Part shown: positions 8,420 through 16,837 of the stretch, one piece after another | Position numbering within the stretch: the stretch's first letter is position 1 | Layout of the letters: every line of letters begins with the position of its first letter | Assembly: GCA_030749725.1 (NCBI GenBank) | Contig: JASMJM010000125.1 | Location: 1-41,501, forward strand | Source of the DNA: Pseudomonadales bacterium | GTDB taxonomy: Bacteria > Pseudomonadota > Gammaproteobacteria > Pseudomonadales > Azotimanducaceae | Direction of reading: 5' to 3' | DNA length: 41,501 nucleotides | The notes under the pieces: model-generated | The model's input: the letters and a program-made list of their open reading frames with translations, nothing else | What the model was told of the DNA's origin: nothing | Database searches by the model: none | Translations under genes and position numbers: made by a program

Positions 8420-11269
8420 TTACACGTCATAGTCCTTGACCTTGTAACCCAATGCCTGCAGTTTTGGCTTTAGAGTCTTTGCATCTCCCACAATGACGAT
8501 GAACATATCAGCAAAGTTAAGGTGTTTCTTGGCAAGTTGATTGATCTCCTCAAGCGTGATGCTGTCGACGATCTGCGAGCGCTCTTTGACAAATTCCGGG
8601 GTCAAGTCGTGCTCCAGTATTTGTGCCAGGAATCCTAACTTTGCATTGGGAGTTTCGTACTTGAGGGCGTCCTGCTGATTGATCGACTTGCGTAAGAACG
8701 CCAGTTCATCCGCGTTGATACCTGTGTCGTGATACCGATTGATCTCCTCAACGAACTCAACGATTGAAAGATCGGTGACATCAGCTCGAACCGATGCCGA
8801 CGCCGTATAGTTACCGGACAACCTGCCGCCGGAAAAACCTGTGAACGCTCCATAGGTATACCCTTTTTCCTCGCGCAGATTCAGATTCACGCGACTGTTA
8901 AAGTGGCCTCCCAGGGGAAAGTTCATTAAACCGGAGCGATAAAACTCGCCGGTAATATCTTCCTTTATATCCCGCTTACCAATGCGAATCGCCGACTGGG
9001 CTGCCTCGTCTTTGTTGACCAGATATACGGTGTTGCTGTCATGGCTTGGCACAGGCAGTTTCAGCTTTAGCTTTTTCCCTTTGCCCCGCCAGGCACTCAG
9101 CGGTTTCTTGATCGACTCGATCAAGGCCCCCTGCTCCAAATTGGAAACGGCAATCAACTGGGCATCGGCAGGTTTGAAGTGAGTCTTGTAAAAGCCTTTC
9201 ACATCCTTAAGGGTGAGATTCTGCACCGTGTCCTCATTACCACCGCCGGGCAGACCGGCGATGCTATCGCCGTACAGTAATGCGCGATAGGCGGTAGAAG
9301 CCAGGTAACCAGCGTTCTTCTTATTGTTTAAGATTCCCTGCAGGGTTTGCGTGCGTAATCGGTCGTAGTCCTCTTCCAGAAAAGCCGGTTCGAATAGCTT
9401 CTCTTGCGCAAGCGCCAATGTGGCGTCCAGGTTCTTGGTCAGACTGCTGATAAAGACGGTGACGTATAAGTTCTGAGCTGAGATGGAAACACTGGCTCCG
9501 AGTTTCTGCAGTTCATTGCTCATCTCTTCAGTCGAACGTCTTTTTGTCGACTCGTTCAACAGCGAAGCCAACATCGCAGCGGTCCCCGCCTTATCCTTCT
9601 GTTCGTGATAGTGACCACCCGGAATCTTTAACAGAATCGCGCTGGTGGGGGTCTCGGTGCTTCGACTACCCAATATGCGGATCCCATTTTTCAATTCGTG
9701 CCGCCAGAACACTGGCAGTTCTGCTTGAGAACTGGCACCGGCTACCGGTCGCTTGCTGCGATCAAAATTGTCTTTGGGTAGGCGCATCACCAAGTCTGCT
9801 GCACTGGTTGTCGACGTCGCTTCAAACGCCCGGGCAGGGCGTTCAAACGTATCTTTGTGGGCGATAGCTTCCGGCTTACCATTTGGCACGATGCTCATGA
9901 TGACGGCCTTCTGGCCTTTGATATATTTGTTGAATACCCGAATCACATCTTCTTTGTTGACACCGTTGTAACGGGCAATGTCCTTTTCGATAAAATTGGG
10001 ATTGTGGGTATAGGTTTCGTATGCCGCCAGCTGACTCACCTTGCCGCGCACGCTCTGCAGGCCAAACACAAACGCCGCTTCCATCTTGGCTTTGACCTTA
10101 ATCAGGTCGTCATCCTGCACACCTCTCCCTTCGAATTCTTCAATAGAGCTGCGAATGATGGTTTCCAGATCTGCCAGACTCTTGCCGGAGGCCCGATGCG
10201 GTAAGGCGAGGAGACGAAAGTTACAGGCCAGTTCGGAACATGGATGGTTCACTTGTGCCTGCACCGCTAACTGGTTCTTCACCAGGTTCTTGTATAACAG
10301 GGATGTCTTGCTTCCACCGAGAATCTCGGATAACACATCCAATGGCGCCTCATCCGGATGAAAGGCAGAGACTGTCGGAAATGACATTTGCAGCATCGGC
10401 AGGTATACGTTGTCCTCCATGGAAATATAACGATCTTCATTCAGAGTGACCCGGACCTTTTCCGGCATTGCGACATCAGGACCCCCAGGAATCGTGCTGA
10501 AATATCTATCGACCATAGCTAAGGTCCGCTCGACGTCGACATCGCCACCGATGATCAGAGTGGCGTTATTGGGACCATACCAGCGCAGGAAGAAAGCTTT
10601 CAGATCGTTGACATTGACGCGATTCAGGTCTTCGACATAACCGATAGTCGGCCACGAGTAGGGATGACCTTCTGGAAACAAGGCTTCGGAGACTCGCTCA
10701 TACAGACGGCCATAGGGTTGGTTGTCGACTCTCTGGCCCCGTTCGTTCTTGACCGTGTCACGCTGGACCTCGAATTTTTCTTGAGTCACTGCGTCCAGCA
10801 GAAGCCCCATTCGGTCCGCTTCCAACCACAACACCTTCTCCAATTGGTTGGCAGGAATAGACTGGTAGTAGTTGGTCCGATCGGTGCTAGTGGAACCGTT
10901 CATGTTGCCGCCCGCCTCGGTGACAATTTTGAAGTGTTCTTCGTCCGCTACATTAACCGACCCCTGAAACATCATATGCTCAAAGAAGTGGGCAAAACCG
11001 GATTTGCCCAATTCTTCACGCCCGGAGCCCACGTGATAGGTCACATCAACGTGCACCAACGGGTCCGAGTGATCTTCATGTAGGATCAATGTCAATCCAT
11101 TGTCCAACTCATACTTTATGTATGGAATGACTGTCTTGCCTGCTTCACCGTTGACCTGTTCGACAAGGCGCATGCCGGCCGGGGGTGCAGCCGCCGCATC
11201 TGCACAGGCTGTGAATACACTACAGGACAGAGCCAAGCTCATTACAGCGGCCAGAAATCCTATTCTCAT
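8420..11269 (-). CDS. Two-domain M16 (insulinase/pitrilysin) zinc metallopeptidase, exported
   Basis: 949 aa from the preferred ATG 11269, which has AGGAG eight bases upstream; the 32 extra codons above it look non-coding. The N-terminus is a signal peptide (MRIGFLAAVMSLALSCSVFTAC) with a possible lipobox at FTAC, so a periplasmic or lipoprotein location is likely. The inverted zinc motif HFFEH is at residues 94-98, and the third ligand Glu175 lies in KNERGQ, the expected distance away. The second half (~530-940) repeats the M16 fold without a zinc site and contains EEKGYTYGAF, usual for the inactive C-terminal domain. Members degrade short peptides in a closed chamber. The gene is intact and probably monocistronic. 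Confidence 0.9.
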   Translation of the reverse strand: MRIGFLAAVMSLALSCSVFTACADAAAAPPAGMRLVEQVNGEAGKTVIPYIKYELDNGLTLILHEDHSDPLVHVDVTYHVGSGREELGKSGFAHFFEHMMFQGSVNVADEEHFKIVTEAGGNMNGSTSTDRTNYYQSIPANQLEKVLWLEADRMGLLLDAVTQEKFEVQRDTVKNERGQRVDNQPYGRLYERVSEALFPEGHPYSWPTIGYVEDLNRVNVNDLKAFFLRWYGPNNATLIIGGDVDVERTLAMVDRYFSTIPGGPDVAMPEKVRVTLNEDRYISMEDNVYLPMLQMSFPTVSAFHPDEAPLDVLSEILGGSKTSLLYKNLVKNQLAVQAQVNHPCSELACNFRLLALPHRASGKSLADLETIIRSSIEEFEGRGVQDDDLIKVKAKMEAAFVFGLQSVRGKVSQLAAYETYTHNPNFIEKDIARYNGVNKEDVIRVFNKYIKGQKAVIMSIVPNGKPEAIAHKDTFERPARAFEATSTTSAADLVMRLPKDNFDRSKRPVAGASSQAELPVFWRHELKNGIRILGSRSTETPTSAILLKIPGGHYHEQKDKAGTAAMLASLLNESTKRRSTEEMSNELQKLGASVSISAQNLYVTVFISSLTKNLDATLALAQEKLFEPAFLEEDYDRLRTQTLQGILNNKKNAGYLASTAYRALLYGDSIAGLPGGGNEDTVQNLTLKDVKGFYKTHFKPADAQLIAVSNLEQGALIESIKKPLSAWRGKGKKLKLKLPVPSHDSNTVYLVNKDEAAQSAIRIGKRDIKEDITGEFYRSGLMNFPLGGHFNSRVNLNLREEKGYTYGAFTGFSGGRLSGNYTASASVRADVTDLSIVEFVEEINRYHDTGINADELAFLRKSINQQDALKYETPNAKLGFLAQILEHDLTPEFVKERSQIVDSITLEEINQLAKKHLNFADMFIVIVGDAKTLKPKLQALGYKVKDYDV

Positions 11270-11577
11270 GAGTAAATCTCCTGTTCGAAAGTAGGGCTGA
11301 AGCGAATGCAAGGGTTGGACAGGATCGACAACTACACGACAACTACGTCCAGGGTCAAGCATCATCGGTTGTCGGAATATTAACAGGCTGAGGGACAGAA
11401 GGGCTACTATTCCTCCCTCGCGGGAATCGATGGGATAGCCAGATTGGGATGGGATGAATAGTTAACGTCAGTATTGTGAGGACGCTTAAGGCACGGTCAG
11501 TCCGTCCCCCAATTTAGATCATGAGAACATTCTAGGCGGGGTCAGTACAGACACCCGATTGTGCAACGGAAATCCGG
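11270..11577. other. 308-bp intergenic region without a convincing gene
   Basis: No open frame with coding character was seen. The first part carries the 5' leader of the M16 gene. GACAACTAC occurs twice, two bases apart, near 11327-11347. Two similar stretches lie at ~11495-11515 and ~11538-11557 (GGTCAGTCCGTCCCCC and GGTCAGTACAGACACCC) and look like decayed direct repeats. No intrinsic terminator was identified. Confidence 0.4.
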
Positions 11578-13677
11578 CTACTGATTAGTGTCAGGATAGT
11601 ATTTCCGCAAGTTCTCCAACGGTTGTAATGATGCAAGCAACGGGTCAGACGCCACAAGCACCGGCAAGTACCCGTTTGTAATTGCTTTATCGATGTATTC
11701 CTCCGCCGCAGCATATTGCTTCATCAACGAGAACGCGATGGCAATACTGTACAAGACGTTCATATCGGCAGAGCTCTGGGCCACAGCCCTCTCTATCATG
11801 CTCTTGGCACGTTGCTCATCGCCAATCGCAGCATAGTAAACGGCCAGTCTCGATGTGGTAAACATGTCATCCGCATTGATTCTTAACCTGGCGTTGGCGA
11901 GTTCGATGGCGGTCTCGTATGCTCTGGTCATCTCTGACTCTGCGCCGACAACGAACCGAAGTGCGTCGCCAAGATTTCCCGACCATCGATGGTCTTCCGG
12001 AGCCAGTTCAACGGCCTTGCGAAACATGTCGGCAGCTTCCGAGAATCTCTGCAGAAAAAAGAGGGCACTGCCCAGATTGGACAGACTGCTGGGATCAGAA
12101 TGCAGCTCGTTGGCGCGTTGCCAGGCAGTCAACGCCTGATCGTACTCGCCAAGAAAATAACGTGCTGTTCCGAGGTTCGCCCAAGCGGTGACATTGCTTG
12201 GGGCAAGGTAGGTCACCTGAAAGAAATTCTCTTTGGCCTTTTGGAAACTCCCTTGCTGGAAGTAATACACGCCCAGACTGTTGTAAGTCTTCCAGTACCC
12301 TCTCTGAATCGAGATTGCCCCCTGCAGTATTTTCTCGGCCTCACCATGCTGGTCCAACATACTCAACACATAACCTAGTCCAGTCAGCGCGTCCGCGTTA
12401 GCCGGGTCCAATTCCAGTGTCTTGCTGTATTCGATCCGAGCCTTTTCGTATTGGCCCGATACGTCATACAGCATTCCAAGTGCGAGGTAGCTGTTACTGT
12501 TTTCACTATCCAGCGTCAATGCTCTGTGGCAAGCTCTTTCTGCGTTCTCAAAATTGAATGAGTCTCTTAATTCCTCGTAGATCCCCAGGTAACTGCGGCA
12601 CAATCCGGAGTAGGCATCAGCGAAACTTCGATCCAGTTCGGTTGCTTGTGAAAATGTGTCTCGAGCCTGGTTCAAACTGTCGAGATCTGCTCGACGAAGG
12701 AAATCCTGGGCGCGCAGGTAGATCCTGTATGCCTCACTATCACCCGAGGTGGTTCGCTGCAAACGCCGCCGCGAGCGAATATCCAAATCAATGTTCAAGG
12801 CGCCTATGAGATCCTGTGCCACCTGATTGCGGAGTCTCGAATAGTCGTCCCTGACTAATTCGTACTTCTCCGACCAGACACTATCCAGCGTCTTCCCATC
12901 GAGCAGCGACACAGCTAAAAGCTGTCGTTGGCGATCCTCAATGAACTCTCCCTTCAAGAGGAACTGCACAGACAGTTTGCTAACAATCTCATCGAGCGGT
13001 GTGTCAGCAGGCAGATCCCGCACTGCTACTTCATGGATTACAGAGATGGCCTGTACTTCTCGGAGGAGCCTGTGTATTTCGTTGGCTATGCCCTGGCCTT
13101 CACCCTTGGATGCAAAAGGCAGTATCGCGAGCGATATCCGCCCATTTTCATCCATGAGCTTGTTGCCTCGACCATTGATATCGGTAACCCAGACTCCCGT
13201 CAGAGCAAGGACGATCAGCCCGACAATGATCGCGGGTGTCCAATTGCGTTTTCTGGGAAGTACAAAATCCGACTGCGGTTCACGCGCATCGCCGACTTTG
13301 GCCGCTATCGAGCGGAGTAAACCCTCGAATTCCTCCGGATCCACATGTTGTGGCCATTGGCACAGATCAGCCCCTTGTGTCTGACGAAACGCCACGGCTG
13401 TTCTGACCTGATCGAGGTGTACTGGCACCAGAATGTCCCGGTCCTGTCCCTCCAAGGCTTCGTTTCTTACCCAGGTGGAGTCAATCGAATGACGACTCCA
13501 CACCACCAATACACATTTGGTGCGTAAGATCTCCTTGTCTATGACAGTTTCGAATCGGTCGCCGGGAGCAAGTTCTCTGTCCCACCAAACATCGTAGCCG
13601 TGTGAAACCAATGCATCAACTAACGGTTTGACACGTTCTCTATCTTCACGGGAATAACTAACGAAGATGTCACTCAA
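11578..13677 (-). CDS. TIR domain, transmembrane, FlgO/TolB-like and TPR-repeat protein
   Basis: 699 aa. Residues 1-~130 are a TIR domain: IFVSYSREDRERVKPLVDAL, then GYDVWWDRE, then STWVRNEALE in which Trp69 and Glu73 fit the WxxxE position of the NADase-type catalytic glutamate. One transmembrane segment follows at ~149-164 (AIIVGLIVLALTGVWV). Residues ~180-290 resemble the FlgO/TolB-like domain seen in adenylate-cyclase-like TPR proteins (ISLAILPFAS). Residues ~320-690 are about ten TPR units, for example NADALTGLGYVLSMLDQHG. The TIR end should be cytosolic and the TPR part periplasmic. The function is unknown: signalling, stress sensing or NAD-depletion defence are all possible. It stands alone, without a partner effector. 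Confidence 0.85.
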   Translation of the reverse strand: MSDIFVSYSREDRERVKPLVDALVSHGYDVWWDRELAPGDRFETVIDKEILRTKCVLVVWSRHSIDSTWVRNEALEGQDRDILVPVHLDQVRTAVAFRQTQGADLCQWPQHVDPEEFEGLLRSIAAKVGDAREPQSDFVLPRKRNWTPAIIVGLIVLALTGVWVTDINGRGNKLMDENGRISLAILPFASKGEGQGIANEIHRLLREVQAISVIHEVAVRDLPADTPLDEIVSKLSVQFLLKGEFIEDRQRQLLAVSLLDGKTLDSVWSEKYELVRDDYSRLRNQVAQDLIGALNIDLDIRSRRRLQRTTSGDSEAYRIYLRAQDFLRRADLDSLNQARDTFSQATELDRSFADAYSGLCRSYLGIYEELRDSFNFENAERACHRALTLDSENSNSYLALGMLYDVSGQYEKARIEYSKTLELDPANADALTGLGYVLSMLDQHGEAEKILQGAISIQRGYWKTYNSLGVYYFQQGSFQKAKENFFQVTYLAPSNVTAWANLGTARYFLGEYDQALTAWQRANELHSDPSSLSNLGSALFFLQRFSEAADMFRKAVELAPEDHRWSGNLGDALRFVVGAESEMTRAYETAIELANARLRINADDMFTTSRLAVYYAAIGDEQRAKSMIERAVAQSSADMNVLYSIAIAFSLMKQYAAAEEYIDKAITNGYLPVLVASDPLLASLQPLENLRKYYPDTNQ

Positions 13678-13903
13678 TGGGTCGACCCTTTGAGATTTCC
13701 GGCAGTTTAGTACTAATTCAGAGGCCGGACAAGCAGTCGGATCGCAGCGAGCAGCGATAAACCTGCACGTTCACCTGCACTGCAAAATGATTTAAACTGA
13801 GGTCTGTTACCCTGGACAGGACCACCCCACAGCGGAGCTTTGAATCACACGCCTGCTGAGCTCTGCACAAATCTCACATCATCACAACAATAGGAGATGT
13901 CCG

Positions 13904-14419
13904 ATGACTCACTTCCTGCTTAATGGTGAACCGGTCGATATCGACGTAGAGGAGGACACACCTTTGCTTTGGGTGCTACGCGACAACATCGGACTGACCG
14001 GCACCAAATTCGGTTGTGGAATAGGTCTCTGCGGTGCCTGCAGCGTTCATTTGGATGGCGAAACGGTCAGATCGTGTCAAACGCCGGTTGGCGACGTTTC
14101 AGGCAAACAGGTGACCACCATAGAGGGCCTGACACGTGAAGATCTGCACCCGGTGCAGCAGGCGTGGGTGGAGGGCAATGTGCCCCAGTGTGGCTACTGT
14201 CAATCAGGCCAGATCATGTCCGCTGCGGCATTACTCGCGGAGAACCCCGATCCCAGCGATGCGGATATCGACCTTGCCATGAGTGGCAATATTTGTCGTT
14301 GCGGTACCTACGGTCGAATTAGAAGCGCAATCCATCGTGCCGCGGAATTGATGTCGGAGCAGACCGACGTGGTTCAGCATTTCGATCCAGATGATCCCCT
14401 GGTGAGGAGGGTATCGTAA
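13904..14419 (+). CDS. (2Fe-2S)-binding subunit of a molybdenum hydroxylase, IorA-like
   Basis: 171 aa. This is the small electron-transfer subunit of a xanthine-oxidase-family enzyme. The plant-type cluster is bound by Cys38, Cys43, Cys46 and Cys58 in [14 protein letters not shown] and the C that follows. The second, helical cluster is bound by Cys96, Cys99, Cys131 and Cys133 in CGYCQSGQ and [12 protein letters not shown]. Length and layout match isoquinoline 1-oxidoreductase alpha subunits and related aldehyde or N-heterocycle dehydrogenases, with a slightly long C-terminus. AGGAG lies eight bases before the ATG. The stop overlaps the start of the large subunit (TAATG), giving a coupled operon. 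The substrate cannot be deduced. Confidence 0.9.
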   Translation: MTHFLLNGEPVDIDVEEDTPLLWVLRDNIGLTGTKFGCGIGLCGACSVHLDGETVRSCQTPVGDVSGKQVTTIEGLTREDLHPVQQAWVEGNVPQCGYCQSGQIMSAAALLAENPDPSDADIDLAMSGNICRCGTYGRIRSAIHRAAELMSEQTDVVQHFDPDDPLVRRVS

Positions 14420-16605
14420 TGAGCGGCGTAGAGATCACGCGCAGAAAATTCCTGGTCGGCAGCACAACGGCCGTCGGTGGCTTGGCTCTCGGCATAAGTT
14501 TCACAGGTCAGAAAGTTGAAGCCCTGCCCAACGTCACGGATGGTGCCCTGCAACCAAATGCCTGGTTACAGATTAGGCCCGATAACAAGATTGTGTTCCA
14601 ACTGGATAAGACTGAAATGGGCCAGGGAGTGATCGCCTCCATGCCTGCCATCTTAGCGGAAGAACTGGAGGTGGATCCCCGTGACATGGTGGTCGAACTG
14701 GCTCCGGTGCATGGTGATTTTCAGGACCCAATGCAGATGACGGGCGGGTCGTCGTCCACCAGAACACGCTGGGATGTACTGCGCGAAACCGGTGCCAAAG
14801 CGCGAACCATGTTGATTGCCGCGGCGGCGGCGAAATGGGAGGTGCCACTGGATCAGTGCGTTGCTAGAGAGGGTCGGATCCATCTGACCGGTTCAGACAG
14901 ATCGGCCACCTATGGCGAGCTTGCTAATGATGCCGCCAAGCTGCCAATTCCCAAAGAGGTCAGCTTCAAGAATCCGGCAGATTACCGGTACGTCGGCAAG
15001 CCTCTGCGAAGAGTAGACTCCATCGCCAAATCCACGGGAACGGCGGAGTTCGGTCTCGACGTCCGGGTCCCGGATGCGTTAACGGCGGTCGTATTGAGGA
15101 ACCCTCACTTTGGCGGCCCTATCGATTCATTTGACACGACGGAAGCAGAGGAGATGCCGGGGGTTACAAACATCCTGCAGATATCGGCCGGTATTGCCGT
15201 TGTGGCGGACACTTACTGGCATGCCAGGAAAGCTGCTGACAAGGTAACGGTGGCGTGGAACAAGGGTCCCCTGGAACATGTCAGCAGCGACTGGATTCGC
15301 AGCACCTGGGAGGAGCAGGCCAAGCAGGAAGGTAAGTCGGTTCGGAGCGATGGTGAAGGGATGCAGGGACTCGATCTGGCAGCCGATGTCACCACCGCCG
15401 TTTACGAGGTCCCCTATCTGGCGCACGCCACCATGGAACCGATGAATACGACGGCACGGGTCACACCTGACAGCATCGAAGTATGGTCGCCAAACCAGGG
15501 GCCTCAGATCGTTCAGTCCCTGGTAGCTGATGCCCTTGACGTACCACTCGATCAAGTGACCGTTTACAGCACCCTTATGGGGGGCGGATTTGGGCGCCGG
15601 GGCATACCGGACTATGCGGTGGACCCGGTCGAGATCTCGAAAGCGCTCGGGCAACCGGTCAAGGTCGTTTGGTCTCGGGAAGATGATATGCGGCACGATT
15701 ACTATAGACCGGCTACCTACAATCTATTGAAAGCTGGCGTAGACGATCGTGGCAAGGTGCAGACCTGGACGCACCGAATAGTTGCCCCCAGTATCATGGC
15801 AACATTGATCCCGACCATGAGCGTGATGGCACCACAGTGGATGCCCGACTGGTTGACGACTCTACTGGTCCGTGGTGCCGGATCCCTGATGAAGACGCGC
15901 GATGCTTCCTCCCACGAAGGGGCCGGCGACCATCCCTATCAAATCGACAACATCGAAGTGGAGCACGTCTATTTCGATCCCGGCATTCCTCTGGGATTCT
16001 GGAGAAGTGTAGGCCACTCTCAGAACGCATTCGTAATCGAGAGCTTTATCGATGAGTTGGCCTACAAAGCCAAGGAAGATCCCTATGAATTCCGCCGAAG
16101 ACTGTTAGCCGGCAACGATCGGCTTCTCACCGTATTGAATCTCGCGGCCGAAAAGGCTGCCTGGGGTACGGTGAAGGACGGTATTTCCGAGGGGATCGCC
16201 ATTCACGAATCCTTCGGTTCGGTGGTCGCCGAGGTCGCTGAGGTCTCCGTTGACAACAATAAGATCAAAGTCGAACGGGTCGTCTGTGTGGTGGACTGCG
16301 GGCTTGCCGTGAACCCGGATATCGTTAAAGCGCAAATGGAAAGCGGTATCGTGTTTGGCCTGACTGCAGCCTTAAAGGGAGAGATAAACATTAATGAAGG
16401 GAGCGTCGTGGAGTCCAACTTCCACGATTACAAAATGCTGCGAATGAATGAAAGCCCCAAAATCGAGGTGTACATTATTCCGCACGACGATAAGCCGACA
16501 GGTGTCGGCGAACCGGGCACACCACCCATCGCGCCGGCTGTTGCCAATGCTGTCTATGCAGCAACCGGGCAGAGAATTCGCAGATTACCGTTAAGATTGA
16601 GTTAG
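14419..16605 (+). CDS. Molybdopterin-binding large subunit of xanthine dehydrogenase family, IorB-like
   Basis: 728 aa. It opens with a twin-arginine signal (TRRKFLVGSTTAVGGLALGI), so the folded heterodimer is probably exported to the periplasm, where the cofactor-bearing subunit carries the Tat signal for both. Molybdenum cofactor regions are visible as MGGGFGRRG near residue 390 and GVGEPGTPP near the C-terminus. Glu698 in the latter is the expected base that activates the metal-bound hydroxyl. The domain order (short N-terminal repeat, then a-b hammerhead) is that of isoquinoline 1-oxidoreductase beta rather than full xanthine dehydrogenase. No cytochrome c partner gene is adjacent, although such operons often carry one. 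A 232-bp gap separates its stop from the convergent TonB receptor gene. Confidence 0.9.
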   Translation: MSGVEITRRKFLVGSTTAVGGLALGISFTGQKVEALPNVTDGALQPNAWLQIRPDNKIVFQLDKTEMGQGVIASMPAILAEELEVDPRDMVVELAPVHGDFQDPMQMTGGSSSTRTRWDVLRETGAKARTMLIAAAAAKWEVPLDQCVAREGRIHLTGSDRSATYGELANDAAKLPIPKEVSFKNPADYRYVGKPLRRVDSIAKSTGTAEFGLDVRVPDALTAVVLRNPHFGGPIDSFDTTEAEEMPGVTNILQISAGIAVVADTYWHARKAADKVTVAWNKGPLEHVSSDWIRSTWEEQAKQEGKSVRSDGEGMQGLDLAADVTTAVYEVPYLAHATMEPMNTTARVTPDSIEVWSPNQGPQIVQSLVADALDVPLDQVTVYSTLMGGGFGRRGIPDYAVDPVEISKALGQPVKVVWSREDDMRHDYYRPATYNLLKAGVDDRGKVQTWTHRIVAPSIMATLIPTMSVMAPQWMPDWLTTLLVRGAGSLMKTRDASSHEGAGDHPYQIDNIEVEHVYFDPGIPLGFWRSVGHSQNAFVIESFIDELAYKAKEDPYEFRRRLLAGNDRLLTVLNLAAEKAAWGTVKDGISEGIAIHESFGSVVAEVAEVSVDNNKIKVERVVCVVDCGLAVNPDIVKAQMESGIVFGLTAALKGEININEGSVVESNFHDYKMLRMNESPKIEVYIIPHDDKPTGVGEPGTPPIAPAVANAVYAATGQRIRRLPLRLS

Positions 16606-16670
16606 CGAGTCTCCAGTATGCTGTTCCGCAATTAGGTGGTCATTATTCGGTCGGCATATCTTGTTCCTTG

Positions 16671-16730
16671 CGAGGCGCGAGGATGCCTCGGGTTGGGCAC
16701 CCTCGCCGGGCGCCCCTCGCCGGGCACCCC
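16671..16730. repeat. GC-rich tandem repeat and hairpin between convergent genes
   Basis: CCTCGCCGGGC occurs at 16701-16711 and again at 16715-16725, a 14-bp period. Just upstream, CGAGGC (16671-16676) pairs with GCCTCG (16685-16690). It lies between the converging IorB-like and TonB receptor genes, so it may aid termination in either direction, or it may be a small slipped repeat. The rest of 16606-16837 shows nothing recognisable. Confidence 0.5.
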
Positions 16731-16837
16731 ACAACGACTAGCAACGCGGACGCCCAGTCGAAGTCCAGGGACGAAATAGGCCACTGAACAAGGCCAGTTA
16801 ATTGCGGGACAGTATACTAGGACCCATCGGCCAACGA

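Noticed and set aside
16701-16725. CRISPR-like repeat
   Set aside because: There are only two short GC-rich copies with a 3-bp gap and no spacers.
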